Below, piece after piece: positions 7,760 through 13,206 of a stretch of DNA of 21,176 nt. Numbering within the stretch: position 1 is the first letter of the stretch; each line of letters opens with the position of its first letter. The notes under the pieces are model-generated. The model was not told the DNA's origin, made no database searches, and was given only the letters and a program-made list of their open reading frames with translations. This stretch comes from a virus: positions 1-21,176 of the IMG/VR virus record IMGVR_UViG_3300008012_000240; one strand, written 5' to 3'. Both the position numbers and the translations under genes were made by a program.

Positions 7760-8567
7760 CGAATAACTCTACATCACCTTGCAATAAATCTCTTGAGGCT
7801 ACCATTTGCTCTGGTTGTGTTGATGCTTTTGGAATCCGAATATACTCACCTGCTTTAATTTTATTAGCATTTGTAATATTATTAAAAGCCATCAACTCTT
7901 CTACACTAACACCTGTATCTTTAGAAATTTTAGACAGGGTATCGCCTCTTTTAATTTGACGACCTAACAGTTCATCTTTGTGGCCCATATATAAACGAAT
8001 AGTGTTGCCTGAGCTTTCATCTTCAGTTTCAGTCATTACTTTACCTGCAACTTTTCTAACATCACTATACAGGTCTGATCCTTTATTAGATCCACTTTTA
8101 GAAAAATTATATTTGTCTGTAAAGTAAACTTCGCCATCGTCTGTAATTTCAATTGAACCACGTCCAACAGATGTTGCCGCTACTAACTGTGGGTTAGCAG
8201 GAAGCATTTTAAAAAACTCTCCACCTTTGCGAGCTTCATCACTTCTAACAAACCTGCCAACGTCTGTTCCATCTTCTAGTGGTGCATAATCTTCGTACTC
8301 TGTTCCACGTCTTCCTTTCTTCAAAGCATTGACAACAGATGTTCTAATTGCATCAACAACAGGAGCTTCAAAGTCTTCATTTGTTTGAGTGAAATCTACA
8401 CCTGTCACAGTGTTTGCAAGACCTTTACCAAATTGTTCTACAGAATCTGTCCCTAAAAAATTTACAATTTCAGATAAACTTAGATTAGAAAACTCATCAT
8501 ACACTCTTGGTACAATATCAAGACCTTTTTTACCTAATGATAAATATTTATTAACTGTATCACCCAC
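7749..8567 (-). CDS. LysM-domain protein (peptidoglycan binding)
   Basis: This 272-residue protein starts with GTG at 8567, with GGAG 7 nt upstream. Residues about 203-250 (IKRGDTLSKISKDTG...EELMAFNNITNANKIKAGE then YIRIPKA) form a single canonical LysM fold, which binds peptidoglycan or chitin. The N-terminal 100 residues (VPRVYDEFSNLSLSEIVNFL...) have no domain I recognise. The middle (LPANPQLVAATSVGRG...DDGEVYFTDKYNF) reads like a beta-rich domain also seen in marine phage proteins. No signal peptide or catalytic hydrolase motif is visible. It is encoded directly after the lysozyme, overlapping by 8 nt. It may be a virion-associated wall-binding protein or a lysis accessory. Confidence 0.75.
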   Translation of the reverse strand: MGDTVNKYLSLGKKGLDIVPRVYDEFSNLSLSEIVNFLGTDSVEQFGKGLANTVTGVDFTQTNEDFEAPVVDAIRTSVVNALKKGRRGTEYEDYAPLEDGTDVGRFVRSDEARKGGEFFKMLPANPQLVAATSVGRGSIEITDDGEVYFTDKYNFSKSGSNKGSDLYSDVRKVAGKVMTETEDESSGNTIRLYMGHKDELLGRQIKRGDTLSKISKDTGVSVEELMAFNNITNANKIKAGEYIRIPKASTQPEQMVASRDLLQGDVELFGGA

Positions 8568-9000
8568 GCATTATCTCCACTAGCTCTTTACTACGCAGTC
8601 CTACCTGCAAGTACCACTTACTATCCATCATCTCTATAGCGGCTTTAGGATAGTTGCCCTCATTTACAGCAGTCGTCATGTTCTTAAACTTTGATAAACG
8701 ATTGCGTCCAAGATTAAACGCCATGTTTACTAACACACGTTTAACATGATCAGGATGAGATTCAAAGTTTAGAAACAACGCACAACAGTCTGTCACTGCA
8801 GTATCAAAGTCTGCTTCAAACCACTTATCTACCAGTGCTGATGGTAGTTCATCACCAACTTCATAGTTGTCTTCAGTGATAAGATGTCCAATACCACCCG
8901 TAGGTAGTCCTAAATGATCCAAGTACACTTCAAAGCGTATGCCTTCATGCTTCATCAAGTCTGTTTTGATTTGATTCTTTAGCTCTTCACTCAGAGACAT
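8560..9000 (-). CDS. T4-type lysozyme (GH24 endolysin)
   Basis: This 146-residue protein uses the ATG at 9000, chosen because CGGAG lies 7 nt upstream; an in-frame ATG at 9015 lies in the ribosome-site region. The catalytic triad of GH24 lysozymes is present with exact T4 spacing: Glu19 (KHEG), Asp28 (VYLD) and Thr34 (LPTGG), equivalent to T4 Glu11/Asp20/Thr26, followed by GIGHLIT. The later LVNMAFNLGRNRLSKFKNM and SKWYLQVGLRSKELVEIM segments match the C-terminal lobe. It cleaves the MurNAc-GlcNAc bond of peptidoglycan for release of progeny. No signal peptide is seen, so a holin is expected, but none is recognisable next to it. It overlaps the small terminase by 14 nt. Confidence 0.9.
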   Translation of the reverse strand: MSLSEELKNQIKTDLMKHEGIRFEVYLDHLGLPTGGIGHLITEDNYEVGDELPSALVDKWFEADFDTAVTDCCALFLNFESHPDHVKRVLVNMAFNLGRNRLSKFKNMTTAVNEGNYPKAAIEMMDSKWYLQVGLRSKELVEIMRG

Positions 9001-9373
9001 CAGTATACTCCGCATCTATTGGCTCTTCACTACCAACAATCGTAGTGTCACCGCCTACACCAGTGATTGTAATGGACACTTGCGAACGTCCACCGCCATT
9101 CTTATCCTTATCAAAGTAAGATAGAGGTAGTATTCTATCCATACACATCTTCAGTGCCGCCATCTGACCAGGATGCTCATCATTCTGAGCAATTTGTATC
9201 ACCTTGTTAATGACTTTGTCGCCAGAAGTAGCTAACAGTCGAGCTTTGAATTCATTAATCCTAGCGGCATCACCGGGTGGCCTACCTCTAACACCTCTAT
9301 TACCTTTCTTTTTAGCTTCAATGTCAGATTTCTTTGGGCGACCACGCTTTACAGGCGTAGTGTTGTCCGTCAT
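8987..9373 (-). CDS. terS: Terminase small subunit (probable)
   Basis: This 128-residue protein uses the ATG at 9373 (MTDNTTPVKRGRPKKSD...). In-frame ATGs at 9400 and 9412 are excluded because they fall on the -10 box of the promoter at 9403-9431; AGGA lies 9 nt before 9373. The N-terminus carries two AT-hook-like basic motifs (KRGRPKK and VRGRPPG), apt for minor-groove DNA binding. These are followed by an Ala/Lys-rich helical segment (RINEFKARLLATSGDKVINK) and a C-terminal acidic tail. This matches small terminases of podovirus-like phages. It is the first gene of the leftward operon. The assignment comes from sequence style and position; a different DNA-binding protein remains possible. 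Confidence 0.68.
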   Translation of the reverse strand: MTDNTTPVKRGRPKKSDIEAKKKGNRGVRGRPPGDAARINEFKARLLATSGDKVINKVIQIAQNDEHPGQMAALKMCMDRILPLSYFDKDKNGGGRSQVSITITGVGGDTTIVGSEEPIDAEYTDVSE

Positions 9374-9402
9374 ACTAGAAAATCCTACGTTAATTTCCAT
9401 AT

Positions 9403-9431
9403 AGTATAGCATAAAATGTAAGTAAAGTCAA
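9403..9431 (-). promoter_or_regulatory. Leftward late-operon promoter
   Basis: On the minus strand TTGACT (9431-9426) and TATACT (9408-9403) are separated by 17 bp, with TGC before the -10 (extended -10). The predicted start is near 9396, giving a 5' leader of about 23 nt before the small terminase ATG at 9373. Confidence 0.8.
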
Positions 9432-9491
9432 GTGTTGCTAACAGATTCCTTTTTAGATGTTACAATATAACGTTTTATTTAAAATGAAAGA

Positions 9492-9508
9492 TGTACAATT
9501 TCTGTACA
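9492..9508. repeat. Paired TGTACA palindromes
   Basis: The hexamer palindrome TGTACA occurs at 9492-9497 and 9503-9508, 11 bp start to start, or about one helical turn. This is a possible protein-binding site upstream of the leftward promoter. No known regulator is assigned. Confidence 0.4.
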
Positions 9509-9612
9509 GATATTAAATAGTTAGATAGTTTACACAGATCAAAGGATTGTCAAGACTTTTTAGTCAATTTAGTTCTTTTTTGTGTCTGTGTAGGTACTGT
9601 ATAGACTGCGAT

Positions 9613-9647
9613 GGCTCGGCAGCCCCCCGGTGGGGTGCTCTGTAGCC
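9613..9647. other. GC-rich imperfect hairpin
   Basis: In AT-rich surroundings, AGC-CCCC (9621-9627) pairs with GGGG-T-GCT (9632-9639) around a CGGT loop with one bulged T. An outer GGCT (9613-9616) pairs with AGCC (9644-9647) across an internal loop. Neither strand has a U-run after it, so it is not a simple terminator. Confidence 0.5.
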
Positions 9648-9689
9648 ACACCAGGTTGACTCAGATCTTTGAAGGAAAGTCAAGACTCA

Positions 9690-9922
9690 TTATACTTTGG
9701 TCTATATAGACTAAGGTAGCATTGAAGTGTGAGTGTCTATGTAGTACCCTATAGGGTTAAAAAGTTTAAGGCATACTACTAAAGTCTATACTACTAAGGT
9801 CTATTATACTTTAGTCTATTATACTAATGTCTAATACCCAGGTGAATCGAGACGTGGTAGTCAAGACTATTCATATGTTTTAGGTGATGATGTTATACTA
9901 AAGTCTATGATACCTATGTCTA
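9690..9922 (+). repeat. 15-bp iteron-like repeat array
   Basis: Copies of a 15-mer with consensus TTATACTWWRGTCTA lie at 9690-9704, 9774-9788, 9789-9803, 9804-9818, 9819-9833, 9893-9907 and 9908-9922. Four of them are perfectly head-to-tail with no spacer, and the last two are as well. An inverted copy at 9707-9721 forms a dyad with the first copy across a 2-bp gap. Every copy contains GTCTA (TAGAC when inverted). The arrangement fits iterons or operators for a phage-encoded DNA-binding protein. Confidence 0.75.
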
Positions 9923-10071
9923 ATACCATTGGTGCGTTGCACAATATACTATGGCAATTGTCGATAGAGACAAGCATTCAAACAGTGATGGATAAACACG
10001 AACAAACCCAAGTAGAATGCGAGTCAGTGAAACTCATTAGGCATAGAGTCAAAAAAGTTTTACATTAGGTA

Positions 10072-10099
10072 TTGACAATTGAATACGAACATGCATAAT
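10072..10099 (+). promoter_or_regulatory. Rightward early promoter
   Basis: TTGACA (10072-10077) and CATAAT (10094-10099) are separated by 16 bp, an 11/12 match to sigma70. The predicted start is near 10106, giving a leader of about 310 nt before the first rightward gene at 10420. Confidence 0.65.
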
Positions 10100-10114
10100 A
10101 GAATACAACAAGGC

Positions 10115-10155
10115 GCACAGTTTGGGTGTTGGCTACTACGAAGTGTAGACTGTGC
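10115..10155 (+). other. Leader stem-loop
   Basis: GCACAGT (10115-10121) pairs with ACTGTGC (10149-10155). The stem extends inward by three more pairs, two of them G-U, giving about 10 bp just after the predicted transcription start. An exact CTTGGCAAC direct repeat follows at about 10155 and 10187. Confidence 0.45.
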
Positions 10156-10356
10156 TTGGCAACATAGACAATAAAAGACCCACTTCTTGGCAACGTGCAG
10201 AAGTCAGTGACTGCCACCATTGTAAGCCGCATTCGTGCGCCTGTGGGCGTGGACACATAATAGTATGCATCCGAATCTGTCTAGTTAAATTGTCCTAGCT
10301 AGCAAGCAATTGGTACTACGGACTAGAAACTTTATCTCTCACATGTTGCATTGACA

Positions 10357-10394
10357 GTTGACATCAGCAAAATCCAGGTTTTGTTGGTGTCAGC
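10357..10394 (+). other. 16-bp RNA stem-loop before the first early gene
   Basis: Positions 10357-10372 and 10379-10394 pair over 16 bp with no mismatch when the plus strand is RNA (13 Watson-Crick and 3 G-U pairs), around a 6-nt TCCAGG loop. On the minus strand the three wobbles would be A-C mismatches. The structure is therefore plus-strand RNA specific, and it ends 25 nt before the start codon at 10420. Confidence 0.65.
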
Positions 10395-10419
10395 ACTCAA
10401 TGTAACAAAGGAGACTAAA

Positions 10420-10614
10420 ATGGATATTCAAGACAGCATAGACTTTGATGCACGTTGGGAATCTTCAGACGAGTACACAGTGTTCGTTGGTGGTACTGAA
10501 GTGATCAATTATTACACTTCAGAACGCCATGCAGAAAAGATTGCGAGTGTCTGGAAACAGGCAGGGTACGATGATGTCAAGGTAGTGAATACTTGGACAA
10601 TAGAAAACAGTTGA
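10420..10614 (+). CDS. Small early protein of unknown function (64 aa)
   Basis: The ATG at 10420 is preceded by AAAGGAG 6-8 nt upstream. A longer in-frame TTG start at 10351 would run through the leader stem-loop and has no ribosome site. The product begins MDIQDSIDFDARWESSDEYT and is acidic, with alternating strand-helix character (YTVFVGGTEVINYY, SERHAEKIASVWKQAG, VKVVNTWTI). This suggests a small alpha/beta fold similar in style to ribbon-type phage proteins that take up a residue-rich segment. No known family is recognised. It is the first rightward gene, so a host-takeover or regulatory role is possible but unproven. Confidence 0.7.
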   Translation: MDIQDSIDFDARWESSDEYTVFVGGTEVINYYTSERHAEKIASVWKQAGYDDVKVVNTWTIENS

Positions 10615-10621
10615 CTTGATA

Positions 10622-10666
10622 GATGACATTGGTTACAGTGTCATCACTCAAGACAATTAAGTCTTG
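10622..10666 (+). other. Pair of intergenic RNA stem-loops
   Basis: Hairpin 1 pairs GATGACATTG (10622-10631) with CAGTGTCATC (10636-10645) around GTTA, ten pairs with one G-U. Hairpin 2 pairs CAAGAC (10649-10654) with GTCTTG (10661-10666) around AATTAA. They fill the 82-nt gap between two early genes. No U-run follows, so processing or stability sites are more likely than terminators. Confidence 0.6.
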
Positions 10667-10696
10667 GTCTAGCTAAACAGTGAGAGGTTAATAGCT

Positions 10697-10918
10697 ATGA
10701 AAATTGCAACAGCAAAGTCTACATCATGGGTTCGTTGGTCAGCACTACGCACTGCAAAGTTACATGGACGCAAGTTCTTCAACATTGCAGGTGTTCGTGG
10801 ATTCGTTGCACTGCGTAAGTACAAGAGTCGTGGCGTTGGTATTCAAACATCACCACTCACAAAGCAGGTGCATCTTGGCCGGTTGACAATTGGTGTCGGC
10901 AAGTATAACTTTGCATAG
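10697..10918 (+). CDS. Small basic protein (73 aa), unknown
   Basis: The ATG at 10697 has AGAGG about 9 nt upstream. The product begins MKIATAKSTSWVRWSALRTA and is strongly basic (about 15 Lys/Arg, almost no acidic residues), with segments HGRKFFNIAGVRGF and ALRKYKSRG. Such composition suggests nucleic-acid binding, by inference. It lies between two gaps that both carry paired stem-loops. No family recognised. A second frame overlaps here but is shorter and lacks a ribosome site. Confidence 0.65.
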   Translation: MKIATAKSTSWVRWSALRTAKLHGRKFFNIAGVRGFVALRKYKSRGVGIQTSPLTKQVHLGRLTIGVGKYNFA

Positions 10919-10927
10919 TGTACTGCC

Positions 10928-10970
10928 ATAGGGCATTCGTGAGAGTGTCCTATATCGGTAACACTACCGA
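10928..10970 (+). other. Second pair of intergenic RNA stem-loops
   Basis: Hairpin 1 pairs ATAGGGCATTC (10928-10938) with GAGTGTCCTAT (10943-10953): 11 pairs, two of them G-U, capped by a GTGA (GNRA-type) tetraloop. Hairpin 2 pairs TCGGTA (10955-10960) with TACCGA (10965-10970) around ACAC. They lie in the 73-nt gap before the gene at 10992. Confidence 0.6.
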
Positions 10971-10991
10971 CTACATAGAGAGGTAAAGCAG

Positions 10992-11588
10992 ATGAGTAAA
11001 GAAAACATCTTGACAATCTTCAACCTGGCTACTCCAGAAGAGATTGAACATGGCATTACATGGTATGCTACTGCACACTGTGAATGTCTCTCTATCTCTG
11101 AAGACCTAGATATTCCACTCAACGTAGTGGTTGGTGTAGTTGCGGCACTGTCCCCAAATAACAAGTGGGACAGAAACATTGTAAATGCTCGTGACCTATG
11201 CACTGCATACATTGATGGTGCTAGCATGGAGTCGGTGAAGGTATCAACATACGGTAAGATGAAAGAGAAAGCATGGTCTATCTTGGAGTCTATGCCTAGC
11301 TATGATGATACAGTAAAGATCCTGAATGGTCAGAAGATTGTTTGTTTCTTTCAGAACATCATGGGTGAGAATACATGCACTGTTGATGGTCATGCATACA
11401 ACATCTATCATGCGAGTCGTCAAAGCTTGACTGGTAGCATATCAATCGGTAAGATAGAGTATCACCTGATACAGGATGCCTATCGTTCGGCAGGTAATTC
11501 GGTGCAGGTGCATGGCCGTGAATTGATGGCCTATGAAATGCAAGCCATCACATGGGTGACATGGCGTAGAATACATAACATCAAGTGA
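10992..11588 (+). CDS. DUF7178-like phage protein (possible HhH-GPD relative)
   Basis: This 198-residue protein begins MSKENILTIFNLATPEEIEH. The segments EHGITWYATAHCECLSIS, VGVVAALSPNNKWDRNIVNA, KVSTYGKMKEKAWSIL, and GQKIVCFFQNI followed by CTVDGHAYNIY match, as I recall it, the phage family DUF7178. The VDGHA block resembles the conserved VDxHV/VDRHA of HhH-GPD DNA glycosylases, but no Lys/Asp catalytic pair can be assigned with confidence. Its start has AGAGG upstream. It is followed by the methyltransferase-like gene after 7 nt. A role in base excision or DNA modification is inference only. Confidence 0.55.
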   Translation: MSKENILTIFNLATPEEIEHGITWYATAHCECLSISEDLDIPLNVVVGVVAALSPNNKWDRNIVNARDLCTAYIDGASMESVKVSTYGKMKEKAWSILESMPSYDDTVKILNGQKIVCFFQNIMGENTCTVDGHAYNIYHASRQSLTGSISIGKIEYHLIQDAYRSAGNSVQVHGRELMAYEMQAITWVTWRRIHNIK

Positions 11589-11595
11589 GGTAGTT

Positions 11596-12186
11596 ATGCG
11601 AGTGTTAGTGGCGTGTGAGTATAGTGGTAAAGTTCGTAGAGCATTTAGGAAACGTGGACATGATGCGTGGAGTTGTGATCTACTACCTGCTGATGATGGA
11701 AGTCAGTATCACATTCAAGGTGATGTGATGTACATCATCAACGAAGGGTGGGATCTACTGATCGGTCATCCTCCATGTACATACCTGTGTAACAGTGGTG
11801 TCTCATGGTTGCACAAACAGGAAGGTAGATGGGACAAGATGCGCGATGGTGCAGAGTTCTTCAGTCTCCTATGGCAATCGGACGTACCCAGGATTGCAAT
11901 TGAAAATCCAATCATGCATAAGTATGCCAAAGAAATTATTGGTGCTGAACAAACACAAACTGTTCAGCCGTGGATGTTTGGTCATGCTGAGAGTAAGGCT
12001 ACATGCTTGTGGTTGAAGGGACTCGATCCTTTGATTGAGACTAACAACGTCAAAGACGAGTGGAAGTCTCTGCCCAAGAAAGAAGCACAACGACTGCACA
12101 TGCTACCACCCAGTAAAGACAGGTGGAAACTACGCAGTGAGACATACCAAGGTATTGCTGATGCAATGGCAGAACAGTGGGGATAG
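11596..12186 (+). CDS. C5-methyltransferase-like protein
   Basis: This 196-residue protein begins MRVLVACEYSGKVRRAFRKR. Residues 3-11 correspond to the SAM-binding motif I, SCDLLP (26-31) to motif II and HIQGDV (39-44) to motif III. GHPPCT (57-62) is motif IV with the nucleophile-type Cys61, and IENP (102-105) stands for motif VI ENV. This is the short phage branch of the cytosine-5 methyltransferase superfamily. At 196 residues it lacks room for a normal target-recognition domain, so sequence specificity is unclear. It may protect phage DNA from restriction or modify a cytosine base. It lies next to the DUF7178-like gene and may work with it. Confidence 0.72.
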   Translation: MRVLVACEYSGKVRRAFRKRGHDAWSCDLLPADDGSQYHIQGDVMYIINEGWDLLIGHPPCTYLCNSGVSWLHKQEGRWDKMRDGAEFFSLLWQSDVPRIAIENPIMHKYAKEIIGAEQTQTVQPWMFGHAESKATCLWLKGLDPLIETNNVKDEWKSLPKKEAQRLHMLPPSKDRWKLRSETYQGIADAMAEQWG

Positions 12187-12189
12187 ACA

Positions 12190-12306
12190 ATGACATACCA
12201 AGAGATACGGGATCTGTACGACAGTAATCCAAACATGACACTCTACCAACTGAGTAGGTGGACAGGCAAGACAATTGCAGAGTTGAAACAAATACTCATG
12301 TCATAG
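12190..12306 (+). CDS. 38-aa HTH-like small protein
   Basis: The ATG at 12190 is preceded by GGGGA 6-7 nt upstream and lies 3 nt after the methyltransferase stop. The product begins MTYQEIRDLYDSNPNMTLYQ and continues LSRWTGKTIAELKQILMS. The pattern of two helices joined by a turn (TLYQLSRWTGKTIAELKQIL) reads like a minimal helix-turn-helix, as in small phage proteins. DNA binding is possible by inference, and no target is suggested. Confidence 0.7.
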   Translation: MTYQEIRDLYDSNPNMTLYQLSRWTGKTIAELKQILMS

Positions 12307-12313
12307 GGGATAG

Positions 12314-12535
12314 ATGATGGTAGAGTACAATCCACTCTACATCTTCTCAAAGATACCGAACACAGATGAAGGTAGAGAATTTGTAGATAGCATGCGTAAG
12401 CACTTGAATCGGAACAGATACAAGATGCGTGTCAGAGGAACTGGATTGGTTGATGGTGCTGATTGGAGACGACACCAGTATGGTGCTCCACTGAGTAAGT
12501 CAACACATCTTAGAGTGTACATTGAGGAGAAGTGA
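12314..12535 (+). CDS. Small protein of unknown function (73 aa)
   Basis: The start is ATG at 12314 or the next codon at 12317, with AGGGGA upstream at good spacing for either. The product includes IFSKIPNTDEGREFVDSMRK and RNRYKMRVRGTGLVDGADWR; the latter basic, Gly-containing stretch and YGAPLSKSTHLRVYI suggest a small beta-rich fold. No family recognised. It lies in a run of short genes and overlaps the next ATG by 1 nt. Confidence 0.65.
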   Translation: MMVEYNPLYIFSKIPNTDEGREFVDSMRKHLNRNRYKMRVRGTGLVDGADWRRHQYGAPLSKSTHLRVYIEEK

Positions 12536-12714
12536 TGAAGTACAAAGTGACGACAACAGCAACAGCAGTGTGGCACATCTATGTTGATGCTGATAGTGAG
12601 GAACAAGCCAAGAACAAAGTGTTTGAGGGTGAGTATGATGAGAAGTACGACAAGGTAGTGACGTACATCAATGAGGAAGTACATGAGGTACAGTGTGTAC
12701 CAACTGAGGAGTGA
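12535..12714 (+). CDS. Small phage protein, DpnD/PcfM-like pattern (59 aa)
   Basis: I chose the ATG at 12535 (TGATG overlap with the upstream stop) with GAGGAG about 6 nt upstream. The in-frame GTG one codon earlier is less likely. The product begins MKYKVTTTATAVWHIYVDAD and has the arrangement beta strand (KYKVTTTATAVWHIYVDA), helix (DSEEQAKNKVFEG), beta strands. This pattern is shared by short phage proteins and by the DpnD/PcfM-type fold. I recognise only the pattern, not a proven family or function. Confidence 0.65.
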   Translation: MKYKVTTTATAVWHIYVDADSEEQAKNKVFEGEYDEKYDKVVTYINEEVHEVQCVPTEE

Positions 12715-12716
12715 GC

Positions 12717-12911
12717 ATGACAGTAGATAGTCAAACAGGATGTGATGATCAGTACGATGAAGCTATCAAGTTTTGTATCAACGAAATCATTGAAGAGATT
12801 CATCGGATCAAAGAGCTAGACCACTACGCAGTAGGTGATGTCTACGAACTAATATTCAAACAGAACGTAGAATCCAGGTATCAAGAATACTTGGACAGTC
12901 TGAAGGTATAA
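12717..12911 (+). CDS. Small acidic helical protein (64 aa)
   Basis: The ATG at 12717 has GAGGAG 5 nt upstream and is 2 nt past the previous stop; an in-frame GTG at 12711 is inside that ribosome site. The product begins MTVDSQTGCDDQYDEAIKFC. It is acidic and nearly all helical (YDEAIKFCINEIIEEIHRIK, then VYELIFKQNVESRYQEYLD). No family recognised. It belongs to the run of short genes before the primase-helicase. Confidence 0.62.
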   Translation: MTVDSQTGCDDQYDEAIKFCINEIIEEIHRIKELDHYAVGDVYELIFKQNVESRYQEYLDSLKV

Positions 12912-12912
12912 C

Positions 12913-12999
12913 ATGGACGCAGTGACATTCGTAAAATTCTATGCTGTCGCCAGTGTGATGTTGTTTATTTACTACTACGTCAAGGAGCATAACAAATGA
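12913..12999 (+). CDS. 28-aa single-pass membrane microprotein
   Basis: The ATG at 12913 lies 1 nt after the preceding stop, with GAAGG 6 nt upstream. The product begins MDAVTFVKFYAVASVMLFIY and ends YYVKEHNK. Residues 4-22 are hydrophobic and aromatic, long enough for one membrane span, with a basic C-terminus on what would be the cytoplasmic side. Its TGA overlaps the ATG of the next gene. Function unknown. A role in the host membrane, such as superinfection exclusion or lysis timing, is possible but not shown. Confidence 0.6.
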   Translation: MDAVTFVKFYAVASVMLFIYYYVKEHNK

Positions 13000-13181
13000 G
13001 ATGTAAAGCATGTAACACAGAGTTGAATGCGTTTGAATCAACACGCAAAGGCTTTGAGTCTGGAGAGTATATTGACTTGTGTAATTCCTGCTTTAGTACA
13101 GTGGCAGAAGACTTCAATGTCACTGAACGTGAAGACCTGAAGCACATCAATGATGAAATAGTTATTGACAAATTAGACTGA
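12996..13181 (+). CDS. Small four-cysteine zinc-finger protein (61 aa)
   Basis: The ATG at 12996 overlaps the previous stop (ATGA), with AAGGAG 9 nt upstream. Cys3-x2-Cys6 (RCKAC) and LCNSC near residues 29-32 form a four-cysteine zinc finger of a type common in phages, with the bridge TRKGFESGEYIDL. The C-terminal half is acidic and helical. It likely binds zinc and perhaps nucleic acid or protein. Its coding end carries the -35 box of the next promoter. Confidence 0.7.
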   Translation: MRCKACNTELNAFESTRKGFESGEYIDLCNSCFSTVAEDFNVTEREDLKHINDEIVIDKLD

Positions 13182-13192
13182 TGTGGTATAAT
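13165..13192 (+). promoter_or_regulatory. Consensus sigma70 promoter
   Basis: TTGACA (13165-13170) and TATAAT (13187-13192) are both perfect, with a 16-bp spacer. The -35 box lies in the 3' end of the zinc-finger gene. The predicted start is near 13199, with a leader of about 100 nt before the GTG at 13301. Confidence 0.85.
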
Positions 13193-13206
13193 AACTATAT
13201 AGATAC

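Larger units (their letters stand above)
9374..10419. other. Divergent intergenic regulatory/origin-like region
   Basis: About 1 kb holds no convincing gene. It separates leftward structural genes from rightward replication genes. Within it are a leftward promoter (9403-9431), two TGTACA palindromes 11 bp apart (9492-9508), three AGTCAAGACT-type dyads, a GC-rich hairpin (9613-9647), a family of 15-bp repeats (9690-9922), a rightward promoter (10072-10099) and a roughly 310-nt structured leader before the first rightward gene. AT-rich repeats plus divergent transcription resemble a replication origin or a master control region; which of these it is cannot be told from sequence alone. Confidence 0.7.

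Noticed and set aside
9524-9553. Second leftward promoter (TTGACA on the minus strand at 9553-9548)
   Set aside because: No -10 hexamer better than 3-4 of 6 at usable spacing.
9613-9647. Rho-independent terminator or tRNA fragment
   Set aside because: There is no U-run on either strand, and no T-arm or anticodon arm pattern.
9690-9922. CRISPR array
   Set aside because: The repeats abut without unique spacers and are only 15 bp.
9988-10068. 26-codon open frame (MDKHEQTQVECESVK...) in the divergent region
   Set aside because: There is no ribosome site, it ends right before the promoter at 10072 and shows no recognisable pattern.
10065-10256. 63-codon minus-strand frame in the leader region
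   Set aside because: It runs against the rightward leader, lacks a ribosome site and has unusual composition. It is most likely chance.
10883-10909. Rightward promoter TTGACA-15-TATAAC inside the basic-protein gene
   Set aside because: The 15-bp spacer is too short for confident calling; left as a weak candidate only.
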